From NCBI RefSeq assembly GCF_008086615.1, contig NZ_RXYB01000007.1, positions 62,001 through 126,000 on the forward strand: a stretch of 64,000 nucleotides of DNA. Direction: 5' to 3'. How positions within the stretch are numbered: position 1 is the first letter of the stretch; each line of letters starts with the position of its first letter. This stretch comes from Acetobacterium tundrae. Lineage in GTDB: Bacteria > Bacillota > Clostridia > Eubacteriales > Eubacteriaceae. Both the position numbers and the translations under genes were made by a program. The notes beneath the pieces are model-generated. The model was not told where the DNA came from. It saw only the letters and a list, made by a program, of their open reading frames with translations, and ran no database searches. This document shows positions 25,204-34,606 of this stretch, piece by piece.

Positions 25204-25851
25204 TTATCCTGCTAGTTCAACAAAACGTCTTAACAAAGTTGCACCATGGGTGTTTTTGAGTGTGGAGTTGCAGAGAAAATGATCTGTGCATTCAGGATGA
25301 AACTGCAATCCCCAAACCTTTTCGCCAAAAGAAACTGCATGAAATGATTCGAAATTATTTTTTGCAAGAACACGCGCATTTTTAGGCAGCTTCGTAACAG
25401 TCTGAGTATGAGAAGCGTAGGCTGAAAAATGTGAAGGTAACACACCGAGCAGCGGATCTTTTTTGCCGTCATTTGTCAATTGAATTTCGACTTCACCCTT
25501 TTCTTCACCCAGCTCATGATAATCCACAGATCCTCCTAAGGTCTGCGCCAACAGCTGATGCCCAAAGCAGATCCCCAAAATTGGTATATTTTTCTGTGTA
25601 ATCTCTTTAAGCCATTGCGATGTTGCAACACTCCAAGGTTCAAAATCAGTTACCATGGCCGGTGAACCGGTAATAATAACGGATGATATCTCGTTCATCA
25701 GAACTGGTTTCATATTCTCATATACCGATACGACCTTTACATCTTTATAGGGGACGCCCGCGCATCTCGCGATGCGAAAATCACAATCGCCACATTCTTT
25801 AATAACCGATTTATTCGAAACACCTGTTTTAATAATAAGCAGCTTCCCCAT
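25204..25851 (-). CDS. Class I glutamine amidotransferase-like protein (copy 2)
   Basis: 215 residues, the close paralogue of the gene at 22530-23177. The nucleophile loop is GICFGHQ and the His-Glu motif is FHPECT, so the triad is intact. Both copies share CGDCD near residue 20 and end in VELAG/LELAG. The ATG at 25851 follows GGAG with 7-nt spacing; an earlier in-frame start would lack a site. No acceptor domain is fused, so the partner or substrate is unknown. Confidence 0.85.
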   Translation of the reverse strand: MGKLLIIKTGVSNKSVIKECGDCDFRIARCAGVPYKDVKVVSVYENMKPVLMNEISSVIITGSPAMVTDFEPWSVATSQWLKEITQKNIPILGICFGHQLLAQTLGGSVDYHELGEEKGEVEIQLTNDGKKDPLLGVLPSHFSAYASHTQTVTKLPKNARVLAKNNFESFHAVSFGEKVWGLQFHPECTDHFLCNSTLKNTHGATLLRRFVELAG

Positions 25852-26073
25852 AACAATTCTCCCCATTTATATTTCAATATTTATTTCATATTAAACATGT
25901 ATGTTTTACTTTATAATACAATTTTACCGTCTCTTTATAATAATGTCAATACCTTAAAGGGATTTATTTTTGATATAAAAGGAGGACGTATCCCATATTT
26001 TAAATTAGTATGCGATATGTCCCTATATTATTATATTTCAATGTACTTAAATTTACTTCATTACCTCTTACTG

Positions 26074-26931
26074 TTAATGGATTGATCGCTTCTTTTGTTT
26101 TCCTTTCATTACATCAAAAACATCACTGATTGTGAGAAATGCATGTTCATCTTTCTCAGCAACGATCGATTTTAGTTTGGAAATTTCCAAACGTGTAATG
26201 ACCGAATAAATAACGGTTTTAGACTCTTTTGAAAATCCGCCTTTACCCTCAAGAAAGGTTACCCCTCTACCTAATCGGGCCAAAATTGCCTCGGCAATCT
26301 CATCTGGATTATCAGATACAATAATTGCTGCTTTCTCCTCATCCAGGCCCTCAATCGTGACATCGATCACTTTGAACGCAATATAATATGCCAGCAGTGA
26401 ATACATTGCCCGATCCCAACCAAAAACAAGTGCCGCACTGCATAGTATAAAGATATTGAAAAACATAACAATTTCGCCCACTGAAAAGGAACTTCTTCTG
26501 GTAAAAGCAATCGCCACCATTTCAGTTCCATCCAGCGAACCGCTGTTACGGATGATTAAACCGACACCAATCCCCAGGATAATCCCCCCGAAGACTGCTG
26601 CCAGGAGTACATCATCCGTGAGACCGGGTATGGGTTTGAAAATTGACAGCCAGAATGATAAAGACATAATAGCCAGTGCGGACGAAATGACAAATGTTTT
26701 TCCGATTTGTTTATATCCCATAATAAGAAATGGGATATTCAAAACAACAATAAATGCACTCAGGGGAACTCCGGTCAGGTAACTCAGTATGATTGAAATA
26801 CCGGTGATACCACCATCGATAACATTATTGGGAATAAGGAAAATTTCCAACGCAAACGCTGCAATAATCGAACCGGCTAAGATAAAGAAATATCTTAATA
26901 TTTCTCTTTTTACACGATTTTTTTTAGTCAT
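26074..26931 (-). CDS. YitT family membrane protein
   Basis: 285 residues: five or six membrane helices (DUF161/YitT_membrane, about 10-195, with IDGGITGISIILSYLTG and RNSGSLDGTEMVA), then a cytoplasmic DUF2179 domain (about 200-275). Family function is unknown; a transporter or channel is suspected. The start follows AAGGAAGG. It lies 42 bp downstream of the cation antiporter gene in the same direction and could be co-transcribed with it. Confidence 0.85.
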   Translation of the reverse strand: MTKKNRVKREILRYFFILAGSIIAAFALEIFLIPNNVIDGGITGISIILSYLTGVPLSAFIVVLNIPFLIMGYKQIGKTFVISSALAIMSLSFWLSIFKPIPGLTDDVLLAAVFGGIILGIGVGLIIRNSGSLDGTEMVAIAFTRRSSFSVGEIVMFFNIFILCSAALVFGWDRAMYSLLAYYIAFKVIDVTIEGLDEEKAAIIVSDNPDEIAEAILARLGRGVTFLEGKGGFSKESKTVIYSVITRLEISKLKSIVAEKDEHAFLTISDVFDVMKGKQKKRSIH

Positions 26932-26973
26932 TCATTATCCTTCCTTTTTATTTTATTTTATTTTACTTCTTTG

Positions 26974-28017
26974 TTATAAAATGAAAAATGAAACGGCTAT
27001 TATTAAATAGACCGCCAGCAGCTGAACCCCTTCCAGCCAGTTGGATTTTCCATCACTGGACACCCTGTTTGCAATGAGAACCGAAAATATCAGAGCAACT
27101 AATTCAAACTCATTGAAAACAATGCTCATTGGGGTAAAGAACAAACTGAGGAATATTAGCACCGGTGTTACAAAAAGGATGATCTGCAGACTCGAACTAA
27201 TTGCAATTTCAACTGCCACATCCATTTTATTTTTATAGGCCATTACAATGGCGGTGCTATGTTCAGCGGCGTTTCCAATAATCGGTACCAGAATAATACC
27301 AACAAAGAATTCGCTTAATCCAATCGCCGCCGTCATTGGTTCAACCACACTGACGAAGAGCTCACTCTCAACACCAATGAGTACCGTTGCTCCGACTAAA
27401 ACTATAATTGCTTTTTTAAGCGACCATTTTGAAATGACTTCCTCGTCATGCTGTACCGCATAGATATCCTTGTGGGTATAAAATGAAAAGTACAAGCTCA
27501 TCAGATAAATACTAAACATAATAACGGCAACGATAATGCTTAACCCTTCGTACCGGGTATTAAGAAGGTCTGAAGCGACGGTATGTGTAAAAATCGCCGG
27601 TATTGTCAATCCAATCACTGCAAACAACAACATACTTGAAGAAACTTCAGTTGATTTTTTATTAAACGACTGTGATTTAAACTTGATTCCGCCAACCAGC
27701 ATACTCATACCTAGTACCATCAGGATATTGCCAATGACTGAACCGGCAATCGATGCTTTAACGACATCAAACAGTCCTGCTTTCAATGCAAAAAAAGCAA
27801 TGATGAGTTCGGTCGCATTGCCAAAAGTTGCATTCAGAAATCCACCAATCCTTGGTCCGGAATAAAAAGATATTTCTTCAGTTGCCTCACCCATTAGGCC
27901 TGCTAAAGGAATAATCGCCAATGCTGCCAGAACGAACATTAGGGTTGGAGAAACTTGCAACAATTCTCCGATGATACTTATTGGGACAAAAATCAGTAAA
28001 TATCTCAATATTTTCAT
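26974..28017 (-). CDS. cax: Ca2+/H+ antiporter (CaCA family, Cax type)
   Basis: 347 residues and about eleven membrane helices. The two cation-binding repeats are visible: GNATELIIAFFALKAG (about 65-80) and GNAAEHSTAIVMAYK (about 247-261), each with the essential Glu. The protein should export Ca2+ in exchange for protons. The ribosome site is weak (GATGAG). It is followed by the YitT gene. Confidence 0.88.
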   Translation of the reverse strand: MKILRYLLIFVPISIIGELLQVSPTLMFVLAALAIIPLAGLMGEATEEISFYSGPRIGGFLNATFGNATELIIAFFALKAGLFDVVKASIAGSVIGNILMVLGMSMLVGGIKFKSQSFNKKSTEVSSSMLLFAVIGLTIPAIFTHTVASDLLNTRYEGLSIIVAVIMFSIYLMSLYFSFYTHKDIYAVQHDEEVISKWSLKKAIIVLVGATVLIGVESELFVSVVEPMTAAIGLSEFFVGIILVPIIGNAAEHSTAIVMAYKNKMDVAVEIAISSSLQIILFVTPVLIFLSLFFTPMSIVFNEFELVALIFSVLIANRVSSDGKSNWLEGVQLLAVYLIIAVSFFIL

Positions 28018-28251
28018 TTATCATCTCATCTTTCTAATTTTCTTTTAATAAAAGCATAACATAATGCAACCCAAAAAACAAATAGGATTCCCCTTACATA
28101 CACAAGAATAAATATTCGCCAATAGACAAATCAAGATAAATCACTTTGGTTAAAGGAAAAGATTGTGCTAGTCGTGTTATTGTATAAATATAACTGGAGA
28201 AAATCAACTAATTAAATCTGTGCTGCAAATAAAAAATGGAGAGTGAACAGT

Positions 28252-28770
28252 ATGTCAATCAGTGAACAAAGACTTGAGTTAATCAAAACTATTATTCAAG
28301 ATGATGAAAGCGCAACCGAAGAAGAAGAAATTCTGCACAAACTCCTGGAAGAGAGTTTATCAAAAAACACCGTTACCGAACATGAAAACAAACTGACTTT
28401 TGGTCAGAAAGCGGCTGACCGACTTGCAAAATTTGCCGGCAGTTGGGTTTTTATTATTCTGTTTTTCCTAACCCTGGTGGTGTGGATTACCATAAATACA
28501 CTGCTCCTCACAAAACCATACGATGTTTATCCTTTCATTCTACTCAACCTCATTCTATCTTGTCTAGCCGCTATTCAAGCGCCAGTCATTATGATGAGCC
28601 AAAACCGTCAAGAAGAAAAAGATCGACTCCGAGCAAAAAACGATTATCGCGTTAACCTTAAATCCGAAATAATCGTTGAAGACATTCACCAAAAACTGGA
28701 TGATATCCTTGAAAATCAGGACGAGCTTATTAAAAGACTTGTTGCTTTAGAAGCAAAGCAAAACAGCTAA
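28252..28770 (+). CDS. DUF1003 family membrane protein
   Basis: 172 residues. Two hydrophobic helices (about 65-115, GSWVFIILFFLTLVVWITIN and PFILLNLILSCLAAIQAPVIMMSQNRQ) carry the DUF1003 signature, and a C-terminal coiled coil (DDILENQDELIKRLVALE) follows. Function is unknown. The ATG at 28252 follows GGAGAG; an in-frame GTG at 28243 overlaps that site. It stands alone and is closed by a strong terminator. Confidence 0.85.
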   Translation: MSISEQRLELIKTIIQDDESATEEEEILHKLLEESLSKNTVTEHENKLTFGQKAADRLAKFAGSWVFIILFFLTLVVWITINTLLLTKPYDVYPFILLNLILSCLAAIQAPVIMMSQNRQEEKDRLRAKNDYRVNLKSEIIVEDIHQKLDDILENQDELIKRLVALEAKQNS

Positions 28771-28828
28771 ATATAATATGCTAAAAGCATGATTTAAAGT
28801 CACCATTATAAATAAAAAATTAAACCAT

Positions 28829-28864
28829 TTGAGGGGGAGCGACATTATCGTCGCTCCCCCTCAA
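28829..28864 (+). terminator. Intrinsic terminator after the DUF1003 gene
   Basis: A 15-bp perfect GC-rich stem, TTGAGGGGGAGCGAC with its complement (28829-28843 and 28850-28864), loop ATTATC, followed by TATTTTA. Confidence 0.85.
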
Positions 28865-28919
28865 TATTTTACAAATCAATGTAACCATGACAAACATTAT
28901 TATTACTAATCCGCTTTTT

Positions 28920-29306
28920 TCATGCCTGACTTTTCTTGAGGTTTACTGCCAATACCAATAACATCACCAATCCTAGGGCAACAAACAACTCTCCAATTGC
29001 ATAGAAGACTGCTATATACACAGAACTTGTTCCGGCAATATCAAAAATTCCCTTGAGAAAACTGCCTAGACTCAATGTTGCAATTCCCGAATTATAAATA
29101 TTGTAAAACATCCGATACGCAACAAAGCGAGCGATATCTGGAACCAACAAGAAAATTAAAAGGTATAAAACCGCTCCGCCCAATAGCGGATATAAAAACA
29201 TCCATGTCATGGAAGCTGAATGAACCCCATGTCCAAAAAGACCATAAACATCGTTTATAACGATCGCAATTAGCGACAATGCCAAATAAACCAAGGCTGT
29301 TTTCAT
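28920..29306 (-). CDS. Small four-helix membrane protein, unrecognised
   Basis: About 128 residues with four hydrophobic helices and no domain that I recognise. The ATG at 29306 gives a protein that begins with the first helix. An in-frame TTG at 29351 would add 15 polar residues and overlap the glycosidase gene by 20 bp. It is the third gene of a unit with a GT2-GtrA protein and a phosphodiester glycosidase, so a role at the cell envelope is likely but unproven. Confidence 0.65.
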   Translation of the reverse strand: MKTALVYLALSLIAIVINDVYGLFGHGVHSASMTWMFLYPLLGGAVLYLLIFLLVPDIARFVAYRMFYNIYNSGIATLSLGSFLKGIFDIAGTSSVYIAVFYAIGELFVALGLVMLLVLAVNLKKSQA

Positions 29307-29331
29307 AATTTTCTTTTTATGACTTTTTATT

Positions 29332-30234
29332 TTAGTATCCAAAATAAACAATATCGCTTACCTCTCTTTCTCCTGTACTTTTACCATCCGTCGGATTATT
29401 AACAACTTTCCCATTGAAGTACATGGTGGATGATCCTCCCCCATCAAGATTATAGGCCGTCGTACAGCCTCTTTCCTGAAATTCCTGAGCAAGTTGAAGC
29501 AGGGAAAGTCCGGCACTCTCACTGGTGCGGCCATCAGAAACGATAACGATATAATGTAGAGCAGAAATCTGACCAATGGCAGTTCGTGGATTACTTGTCA
29601 TCGATTGTGAAACTTCACTTGAGCTGTCCACGACAATTTGTCCGTTTTCCACAAGTCCGGGACCAAAAGATAGTACTTGCCAATTATTACTCAATGACTC
29701 CATACTCGTCTGGTTTTCCGAAACAACGGATAGATTTCCATCTTTGTCAATTACTAACGCATCATCATCTCCGGCACTTCTGGCGGTATTCCTGTAAGTT
29801 ACCCCATTACGCAATACATAACCACCATCTCGGAATCCATAATAGTCACCATTGATAGCAAAAATAGCATTCTGCGCTTCTGCAATTTCAGACGTTGTGG
29901 CTTTAATATTTCTTCCGTAGGTATTATTGGCAAATGCTGTTTTTAAATAAGAAGCGTCTGAAACCTGAATATCTGCTACGTAAATTGTTGAATCATCATC
30001 ACGAACGGTTTCAATACTGATTTTTATATTATCATCCTCGTAAGAGTTGTCGCTAATTACCGGATCTGATTGAGAAGCAGCGGTCTCATTCGCTACCATC
30101 GCCGACTCTGGTTCAACGACGACAAGGGCTTTCTGTATTGCAAACGTATCTAGCAGAACAAAAGCAACGGCTCCCATCAATAGAATTGAGAAAACCGCCG
30201 CCCATCTGTAGGGTTTTGAAAAGAAATTTTTCAT
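29332..30234 (-). CDS. Phosphodiester glycosidase (NAGPA) family protein, exported
   Basis: 300 residues: an N-terminal membrane anchor or signal (about 10-30), a low-complexity linker and a NAGPA domain (about 65-300). The domain motifs NGDYYGFRDGGYVLRNG, SFGPGLVENG, NPRTAIG and NLDGGGSSTMYFNG are clear. The family removes sugar phosphodiester caps or acts on exopolysaccharide; in Firmicutes the domain faces outward. Its ATG lies 1 bp before the stop codon region of the upstream glycosyltransferase gene, so the genes are coupled. Confidence 0.88.
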   Translation of the reverse strand: MKNFFSKPYRWAAVFSILLMGAVAFVLLDTFAIQKALVVVEPESAMVANETAASQSDPVISDNSYEDDNIKISIETVRDDDSTIYVADIQVSDASYLKTAFANNTYGRNIKATTSEIAEAQNAIFAINGDYYGFRDGGYVLRNGVTYRNTARSAGDDDALVIDKDGNLSVVSENQTSMESLSNNWQVLSFGPGLVENGQIVVDSSSEVSQSMTSNPRTAIGQISALHYIVIVSDGRTSESAGLSLLQLAQEFQERGCTTAYNLDGGGSSTMYFNGKVVNNPTDGKSTGEREVSDIVYFGY

Positions 30235-30235
30235 T

Positions 30236-31288
30236 TTAAATTGTACCCTTCCTTTTTTTATGAAAAATCAAATTCTTTTGGATTTGATAACTGAGCAAAA
30301 ATAATGAGCTGTCTACTAATATTTTTATAATGGTGAGATTATCAGATAAGTTGCTCAGACAGGTTACGAAAAGCCAGCTCAAGATCATCTGAGAAAAAAA
30401 CAAAACCATGTATTGCAGTACCTCACTGCTGTTATTATTCTTACTTTGAAAAACCCAATGTTTATTGATCATAAAATTCACACAACCGGACATCACTCGT
30501 GCAGTGACTGTTGCGGCCAGTATTCCGCCCGATCCTGTTCCAAACAGATAATTAACAAACACTGTAAATAATATTAGATCAATAATCGCTGAAGCCAAAG
30601 AAGATAGACTGAATTTTAAGATATTTAAATAAATGCAGACCGAATCTTTTATGGCATGAAAATGAGACGATTTATTGTCTTCCAAATAAATTGTTTCAAT
30701 CGGCACATAGATAAATGGAATCCCATTTTTTCCAGTTTCCAACAGCATGTTCATCTCATACTCATATCGATCTCCCGGTATTGAAAGACACATTTCCGTG
30801 AATTGTTTCGGAATCCCACGAAGACCCGTTTGTGTGTCGGAGCATTGATGACTTGTGCTTAACAAAAAGACAAAAGATGTGATTCGATTTCCCCATCTGC
30901 TTTTAAAGGGAATGTTTTTTTTATCAAAATCTCGTGTACCCAGAACTAAACTATCCGGGTTTTTATCCAGCGTATCGGCTACCTTCAGAATATCTTCTGT
31001 TGAATGCTGACCGTCAGCATCTGCCATAACATAGCCGCTGCAATCCGGGTATTTCAACGAAGCATACCGAAGTCCTGTTTTTAGCGCAACGCCCTTCCCC
31101 ATATTTTTAGTATGGGTGCATAATTCACACCGAAACTTGTATTTTAGCAGTTTAAATATATTGTCATATTTCTCTTCACTGCCATCGTTTATTATAACAA
31201 TACGTATATCGTTCTGCTTTAATTTTTCAACCAAAGTAATTAATTTTTCATCTGGATTAAGGGCGGGTATGATCAAGACAGATTCCAT
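30236..31288 (-). CDS. Family 2 glycosyltransferase fused to GtrA
   Basis: 350 residues. The N-terminal GT2 domain (about 1-220) is of the dolichol/undecaprenyl-phosphate sugar synthase type, with IIPALNPDEKL, IVINDGSEE and the DADGQH metal motif. The C-terminal GtrA domain (about 225-345) has four helices and INKHWVF. Together they probably make and flip a lipid-linked sugar. AAGGAGG precedes the ATG. It heads the three-gene envelope unit. Confidence 0.88.
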   Translation of the reverse strand: MESVLIIPALNPDEKLITLVEKLKQNDIRIVIINDGSEEKYDNIFKLLKYKFRCELCTHTKNMGKGVALKTGLRYASLKYPDCSGYVMADADGQHSTEDILKVADTLDKNPDSLVLGTRDFDKKNIPFKSRWGNRITSFVFLLSTSHQCSDTQTGLRGIPKQFTEMCLSIPGDRYEYEMNMLLETGKNGIPFIYVPIETIYLEDNKSSHFHAIKDSVCIYLNILKFSLSSLASAIIDLILFTVFVNYLFGTGSGGILAATVTARVMSGCVNFMINKHWVFQSKNNNSSEVLQYMVLFFSQMILSWLFVTCLSNLSDNLTIIKILVDSSLFLLSYQIQKNLIFHKKRKGTI

Positions 31289-31380
31289 TTCTTTGACCTC
31301 CTTGTCTTTCTGTCAATATCATAGCGCGCCAATGTGATTGTTTCGTGACAATAAAATGAATTGTTTTTTTAATCCACTCA

Positions 31381-31414
31381 AAAAAAGAGTCTCGAAATAT
31401 CGAAACTCTTTTTT
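31381..31414. terminator. Terminator downstream of the ketopantoate reductase gene
   Basis: AAAAAAGAGT (31381-31390) and ACTCTTTTTT (31405-31414) form the arms, with CGA/TCG extending the stem inward. The A and T runs make it usable in both directions; the minus-strand gene ending at 31510 is the natural user. Confidence 0.8.
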
Positions 31415-31509
31415 GAAATTTATCTAGTAAACAGATTAATAATGACCAGCAATATCGCCGCGCCTACAAAAGAAACAGAAATTAGCTCTATGCATTTAAA
31501 CCAACCATC

Positions 31510-32424
31510 TCAGGCTTTAAGTCCAAGTTTTTCGGCAATCATTTCATAAACGGGCATTTTCACACCGTACTCTCTGCCCAAACGCACCACCTCAAATATA
31601 AGACCGTCAATTTCAGAATTCTTTCCCTGTCGCAAATCCCTCTGCATCGAAGTTGAAGCGGTGGGTTCCAACGTATCCAGAATATATAAGTTAGTCTCTA
31701 CAATATCCACATCGAAATGTATGCCCAGGGCTTGAGCCAATACCTCAATCTCCCGCATCAGTGCTACAAAAGTTTCTCTGACCTTTCCTTTCTGCTGAGC
31801 TGCCCCCGCATCAATATCATAATATTCACCACAAGCAGCCATTGGAGACACGTAGGAAAATTTCTGAAGTGCATCTCTTCTGATATCATCAGATACAATA
31901 CTTGTAATCCCACTATCCTGTAAATCTGAAGCAATCTCATAAAGGACGGGTTGACTTTCGGATTTATTTCTTTCACCATAGACGATTCGAAAAATATCAC
32001 CTTTTTGCAAGATTGTTCCTGGTTCCTTGATCTCTGCCGCGATATAAATACAGCCATCCGTTACCAATAGATCTGGTAACAGTTTCTGCATTCTTCCGCC
32101 GGTGCCATAGATGTTCAAAACCGGAATAACCACCGTATTCTTATGAGCAACTCTTTTGATAAAGGGTATGGTATCTTCCAGTGAATATCCTTTTACACAG
32201 ACAAATATTACATCTGGCTGTTCATTATAATGTTTCATTTCACAAGCTTTCACAGGATAAACAGTAAAATTTCCTTTAATAGTTGTTTCCATTCTCAAAC
32301 CGTTATTTTGAATTGCTTCCAAGTGTTTTCCTCTAGCAATGACTGTAATGTCTTTATCCGCCGCTGTCATAAATGCTCCGATGCTTCCACCCGTTCCACC
32401 AGCGCCAATCACTAAATACTTCAT
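31510..32424 (-). CDS. 2-dehydropantoate 2-reductase (ketopantoate reductase family)
   Basis: 304 residues. The N-terminal NADP loop is GAGGTGGSIGAF, in place of the usual GxGAxG. The C-terminal ApbA helical domain contains QKFSYVSPMAACGEYYDIDAG (where the catalytic Lys lies) and PTASTSMQRDLRQGKNSEIDGL, a family signature. It should reduce ketopantoate with NADPH in CoA synthesis, though paralogues with other 2-oxoacid substrates are common. ATG 32424 follows GGAGG. No other pan genes adjoin. Confidence 0.82.
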   Translation of the reverse strand: MKYLVIGAGGTGGSIGAFMTAADKDITVIARGKHLEAIQNNGLRMETTIKGNFTVYPVKACEMKHYNEQPDVIFVCVKGYSLEDTIPFIKRVAHKNTVVIPVLNIYGTGGRMQKLLPDLLVTDGCIYIAAEIKEPGTILQKGDIFRIVYGERNKSESQPVLYEIASDLQDSGITSIVSDDIRRDALQKFSYVSPMAACGEYYDIDAGAAQQKGKVRETFVALMREIEVLAQALGIHFDVDIVETNLYILDTLEPTASTSMQRDLRQGKNSEIDGLIFEVVRLGREYGVKMPVYEMIAEKLGLKA

Positions 32425-32837
32425 TTTTTCCTCCGTTTGGTAACACCATAACATCAGTCGATTTTTAAAAGTTCTCTTTTAAAACAAATACTTTTTAATA
32501 AGTGTTCCAACAACGATTATAGTAGAGTTAACATTTTCTATCAAGAAAAAAAGTTCAAATAAAAATTAGTTGATTCGGGAATTTTTTATTTTTCAGTATT
32601 CCAATTCATTGATCCATTTCATGTTTATTCGTATACATTACATCCCCTTCCTGTGCTTTTGTTGGATTTCTTAACTTATATCTAAGGTTTGAAGATTAGA
32701 ATAATACCTTAGGCAAATAATTTGTGATTATACAAACGCCATATTCACAACAATTTTAGCCTACTTGTTAATGCTTTTACCGATAACAAAGCTTTTATCT
32801 TTTAACACCCTGATCAAAAATAATAATCAGCGAAAGG
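32425..32837. other. Intergenic, AT-rich
   Basis: No gene seen. CTAAGGT and ACCTTAG form an imperfectly spaced inverted repeat around 32682-32712 whose role is unknown. Confidence 0.35.
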
Positions 32838-32865
32838 CACTTTTCATGATTAATGATGAAAAGTG
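32838..32865 (+). promoter_or_regulatory. Hairpin just before the alarmone synthetase start
   Basis: CACTTTTCAT (32838-32847) pairs with ATGAAAAGTG (32856-32865), ending 10 bp before the ATG at 32876. The gene lacks a strong ribosome site; only GGAA is nearby. The hairpin may affect translation or be a leftover terminator. Confidence 0.4.
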
Positions 32866-32875
32866 ATATGGAATC

Positions 32876-33544
32876 ATGCAAATCAATTCAAAAGATATAT
32901 CTTATCCCGACAATCTGGAAATTAATGAAAATTTAGAAGAATTTGTTCTTCAACAACAAATCTATCGAGCGGCCATCAAAGAAATAAAAACCAAACTTGA
33001 AATACTGGATGAAGAATTTCAAGTCAAATATGATCATAATCCAATTCATCATATGGAATACCGATTAAAAGCTCCAAAAAGTATTGCCGAAAAAATGAAA
33101 AAAAAGGGATTGGAACTCAATGCCGACTCAATTAGAAAAAATCTAACAGATATTGCCGGAGTTCGTGTTATCTGCAATTATTTAGACGATATTAATCGTA
33201 TTACCAATTTACTGCTCCGTCAGGATGACATCAGTCTTGTTCGCAAGCGTGATTACATTTCAAATCCGAAGGAAAATGGTTATCGCAGCCTACATCTTAT
33301 TGTTCTCGTTCCGGTGTTTTTAGCGGAACGGACAGAATCTGTCCCAGTGGAAATTCAAATTCGAACCATCGCCATGGATTTCTGGGCCAGTCTTGAACAT
33401 CAACTTAAATATAAATCTCATAGTGAAATATCTGAAGAATTACGGGAACGTCTTAAATCTTGCGCTGAATCCATTACTCATCTTGATATGGAAATGCAGA
33501 CAATTTATAAAAAGATTAAATCAGAAATATGTCTATTTGAATGA
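32876..33544 (+). CDS. Small alarmone synthetase ((p)ppGpp synthetase, RelQ/RelP type)
   Basis: 222 residues with a single RelA/SpoT synthetase domain and no hydrolase or regulatory domains. Motifs are HHMEYRLKAPKSIAEKM, LTDIAGVRVIC, RKRDYISNPKENGYRSLHL and EIQIRTIAMDFWASLEHQLKYK, including the Tyr-Arg-Ser-Leu substrate loop and the catalytic Glu. It should make pppGpp or ppGpp from ATP and GTP or GDP. It is followed 125 bp later by a LOG family gene. Confidence 0.9.
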   Translation: MQINSKDISYPDNLEINENLEEFVLQQQIYRAAIKEIKTKLEILDEEFQVKYDHNPIHHMEYRLKAPKSIAEKMKKKGLELNADSIRKNLTDIAGVRVICNYLDDINRITNLLLRQDDISLVRKRDYISNPKENGYRSLHLIVLVPVFLAERTESVPVEIQIRTIAMDFWASLEHQLKYKSHSEISEELRERLKSCAESITHLDMEMQTIYKKIKSEICLFE

Positions 33545-33669
33545 TATCTTGTCAAACAACTATTTATTTGTTATTCTATATGATTCTATTAATCATTATT
33601 TTAATTTTTCTGTTGTTATTGATACAGAAGAATTAATTGAAATTTATATTACCTCAGGAGGTTATACTA

Positions 33670-34266
33670 ATGAAAAGAATATGCGTATATTCAGGGTCAA
33701 ATCTAGGTGTCCGACCAGAATATAAAGAAATCACCAATCAACTGGGTGATGTGCTTGTCCAGAATAATATTGAATTAGTCTATGGTGGATCAAACATTGG
33801 TTTAATGGGTGAAATCGCCAATGAAATAATGAAAAAAGGCGGTCGGGTCACTGGTGTTATACCCAGAGATCTTTTCCCTAACGAAGTTATTAACACTCAA
33901 CTTACCGAATTGATTAAAGTTAAAAACATGCATGAAAGAAAACAGACAATGACCGATTTATCAGACGGTTTTATCGCCATTCCCGGGGGCGTTGGCACCT
34001 TCGAAGAACTTTTTGAAGTTCTTAGTTGGGCACAGCTTGGCATTCACAAAAAACCGGTTGGTATTCTGAATATATCAAATTTTTTTGACCCTTTTATTGC
34101 CTTGATTCAAGAAATTGTTAAAGAAGGCTTTATGAATGCATCAAATACCAAACTTCTTTTAGTTTCAACTGAACCCCATGAACTGATTAAAAAAATGGCA
34201 ATCTATACCCCACCGACTTTAGGCAATAAATGGCGGCAGCTAGATCCGGTCTTATCAAAACTGTAA
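33670..34266 (+). CDS. LOG family protein (nucleoside 5'-monophosphate phosphoribohydrolase)
   Basis: 198 residues. The signature loops are SGSNLGVRPEY at the N-terminus, YGGSNIGLMGEIA, MHERKQTMTDLSDGFIAIPGG and VGTFEELFEVLSW. The PGGxGTxxE motif with its catalytic Glu is present. Bacterial homologues cleave nucleoside monophosphates to base and ribose-5-phosphate. The ATG at 33670 is preceded by AGGAGG; in-frame codons further upstream are not supported. Its neighbour, the alarmone synthetase, also acts on nucleotides, though a link is only suggestive. Confidence 0.88.
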   Translation: MKRICVYSGSNLGVRPEYKEITNQLGDVLVQNNIELVYGGSNIGLMGEIANEIMKKGGRVTGVIPRDLFPNEVINTQLTELIKVKNMHERKQTMTDLSDGFIAIPGGVGTFEELFEVLSWAQLGIHKKPVGILNISNFFDPFIALIQEIVKEGFMNASNTKLLLVSTEPHELIKKMAIYTPPTLGNKWRQLDPVLSKL

Positions 34267-34492
34267 AAGGAGCACTCTTTTGTACTAAAGAATTAAGAAC
34301 TTTAAATATAGTTCTGTTCTAAAACACTTTTTGTTACGAAAACCAATCGCACTAAGATGAGTTAGTCAAGCCTTTTATCTCATCCTCGTGCTATTTTTTT
34401 CTTGCACCTTCATGCTTTAGCCTATCCGCTTTCCTTCCCGATATAATTCAATTTAAGCAAAGCACTTCAGTCACTATTTGTCGTTTTGATCC

Positions 34493-34606
34493 TCATTTTC
34501 TTTCAGTCATTTTTCTTAAAACCTCTGCTTTATCCGTCTTTTCCCATGGCAGATCCAACTCTGATCTGCCGAAATGCCCATACCTGATCGCAATACTAAT
34601 CTTCAT
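34493..34606 (-). pseudogene. metK: 3' remnant of an S-adenosylmethionine synthetase gene
   Basis: On the minus strand the frame ending at the TGA 34493-34495 reads [20 protein letters not shown] and continues EVLRK. This is the highly conserved C-terminal end of MetK (YGHFGR...PWEKTDKA). Upstream of it the frame runs into a 12-bp tandem repeat and then a stop, so only about 36 codons remain. It has no catalytic part and must be a remnant. A complete metK is presumably elsewhere. Confidence 0.75.

Noticed and set aside
31510-31512. TGA of the ketopantoate reductase gene as a selenocysteine codon
   Set aside because: The family normally ends at this length, Cys is not expected here, and no SECIS-like hairpin was evident directly after the TGA.
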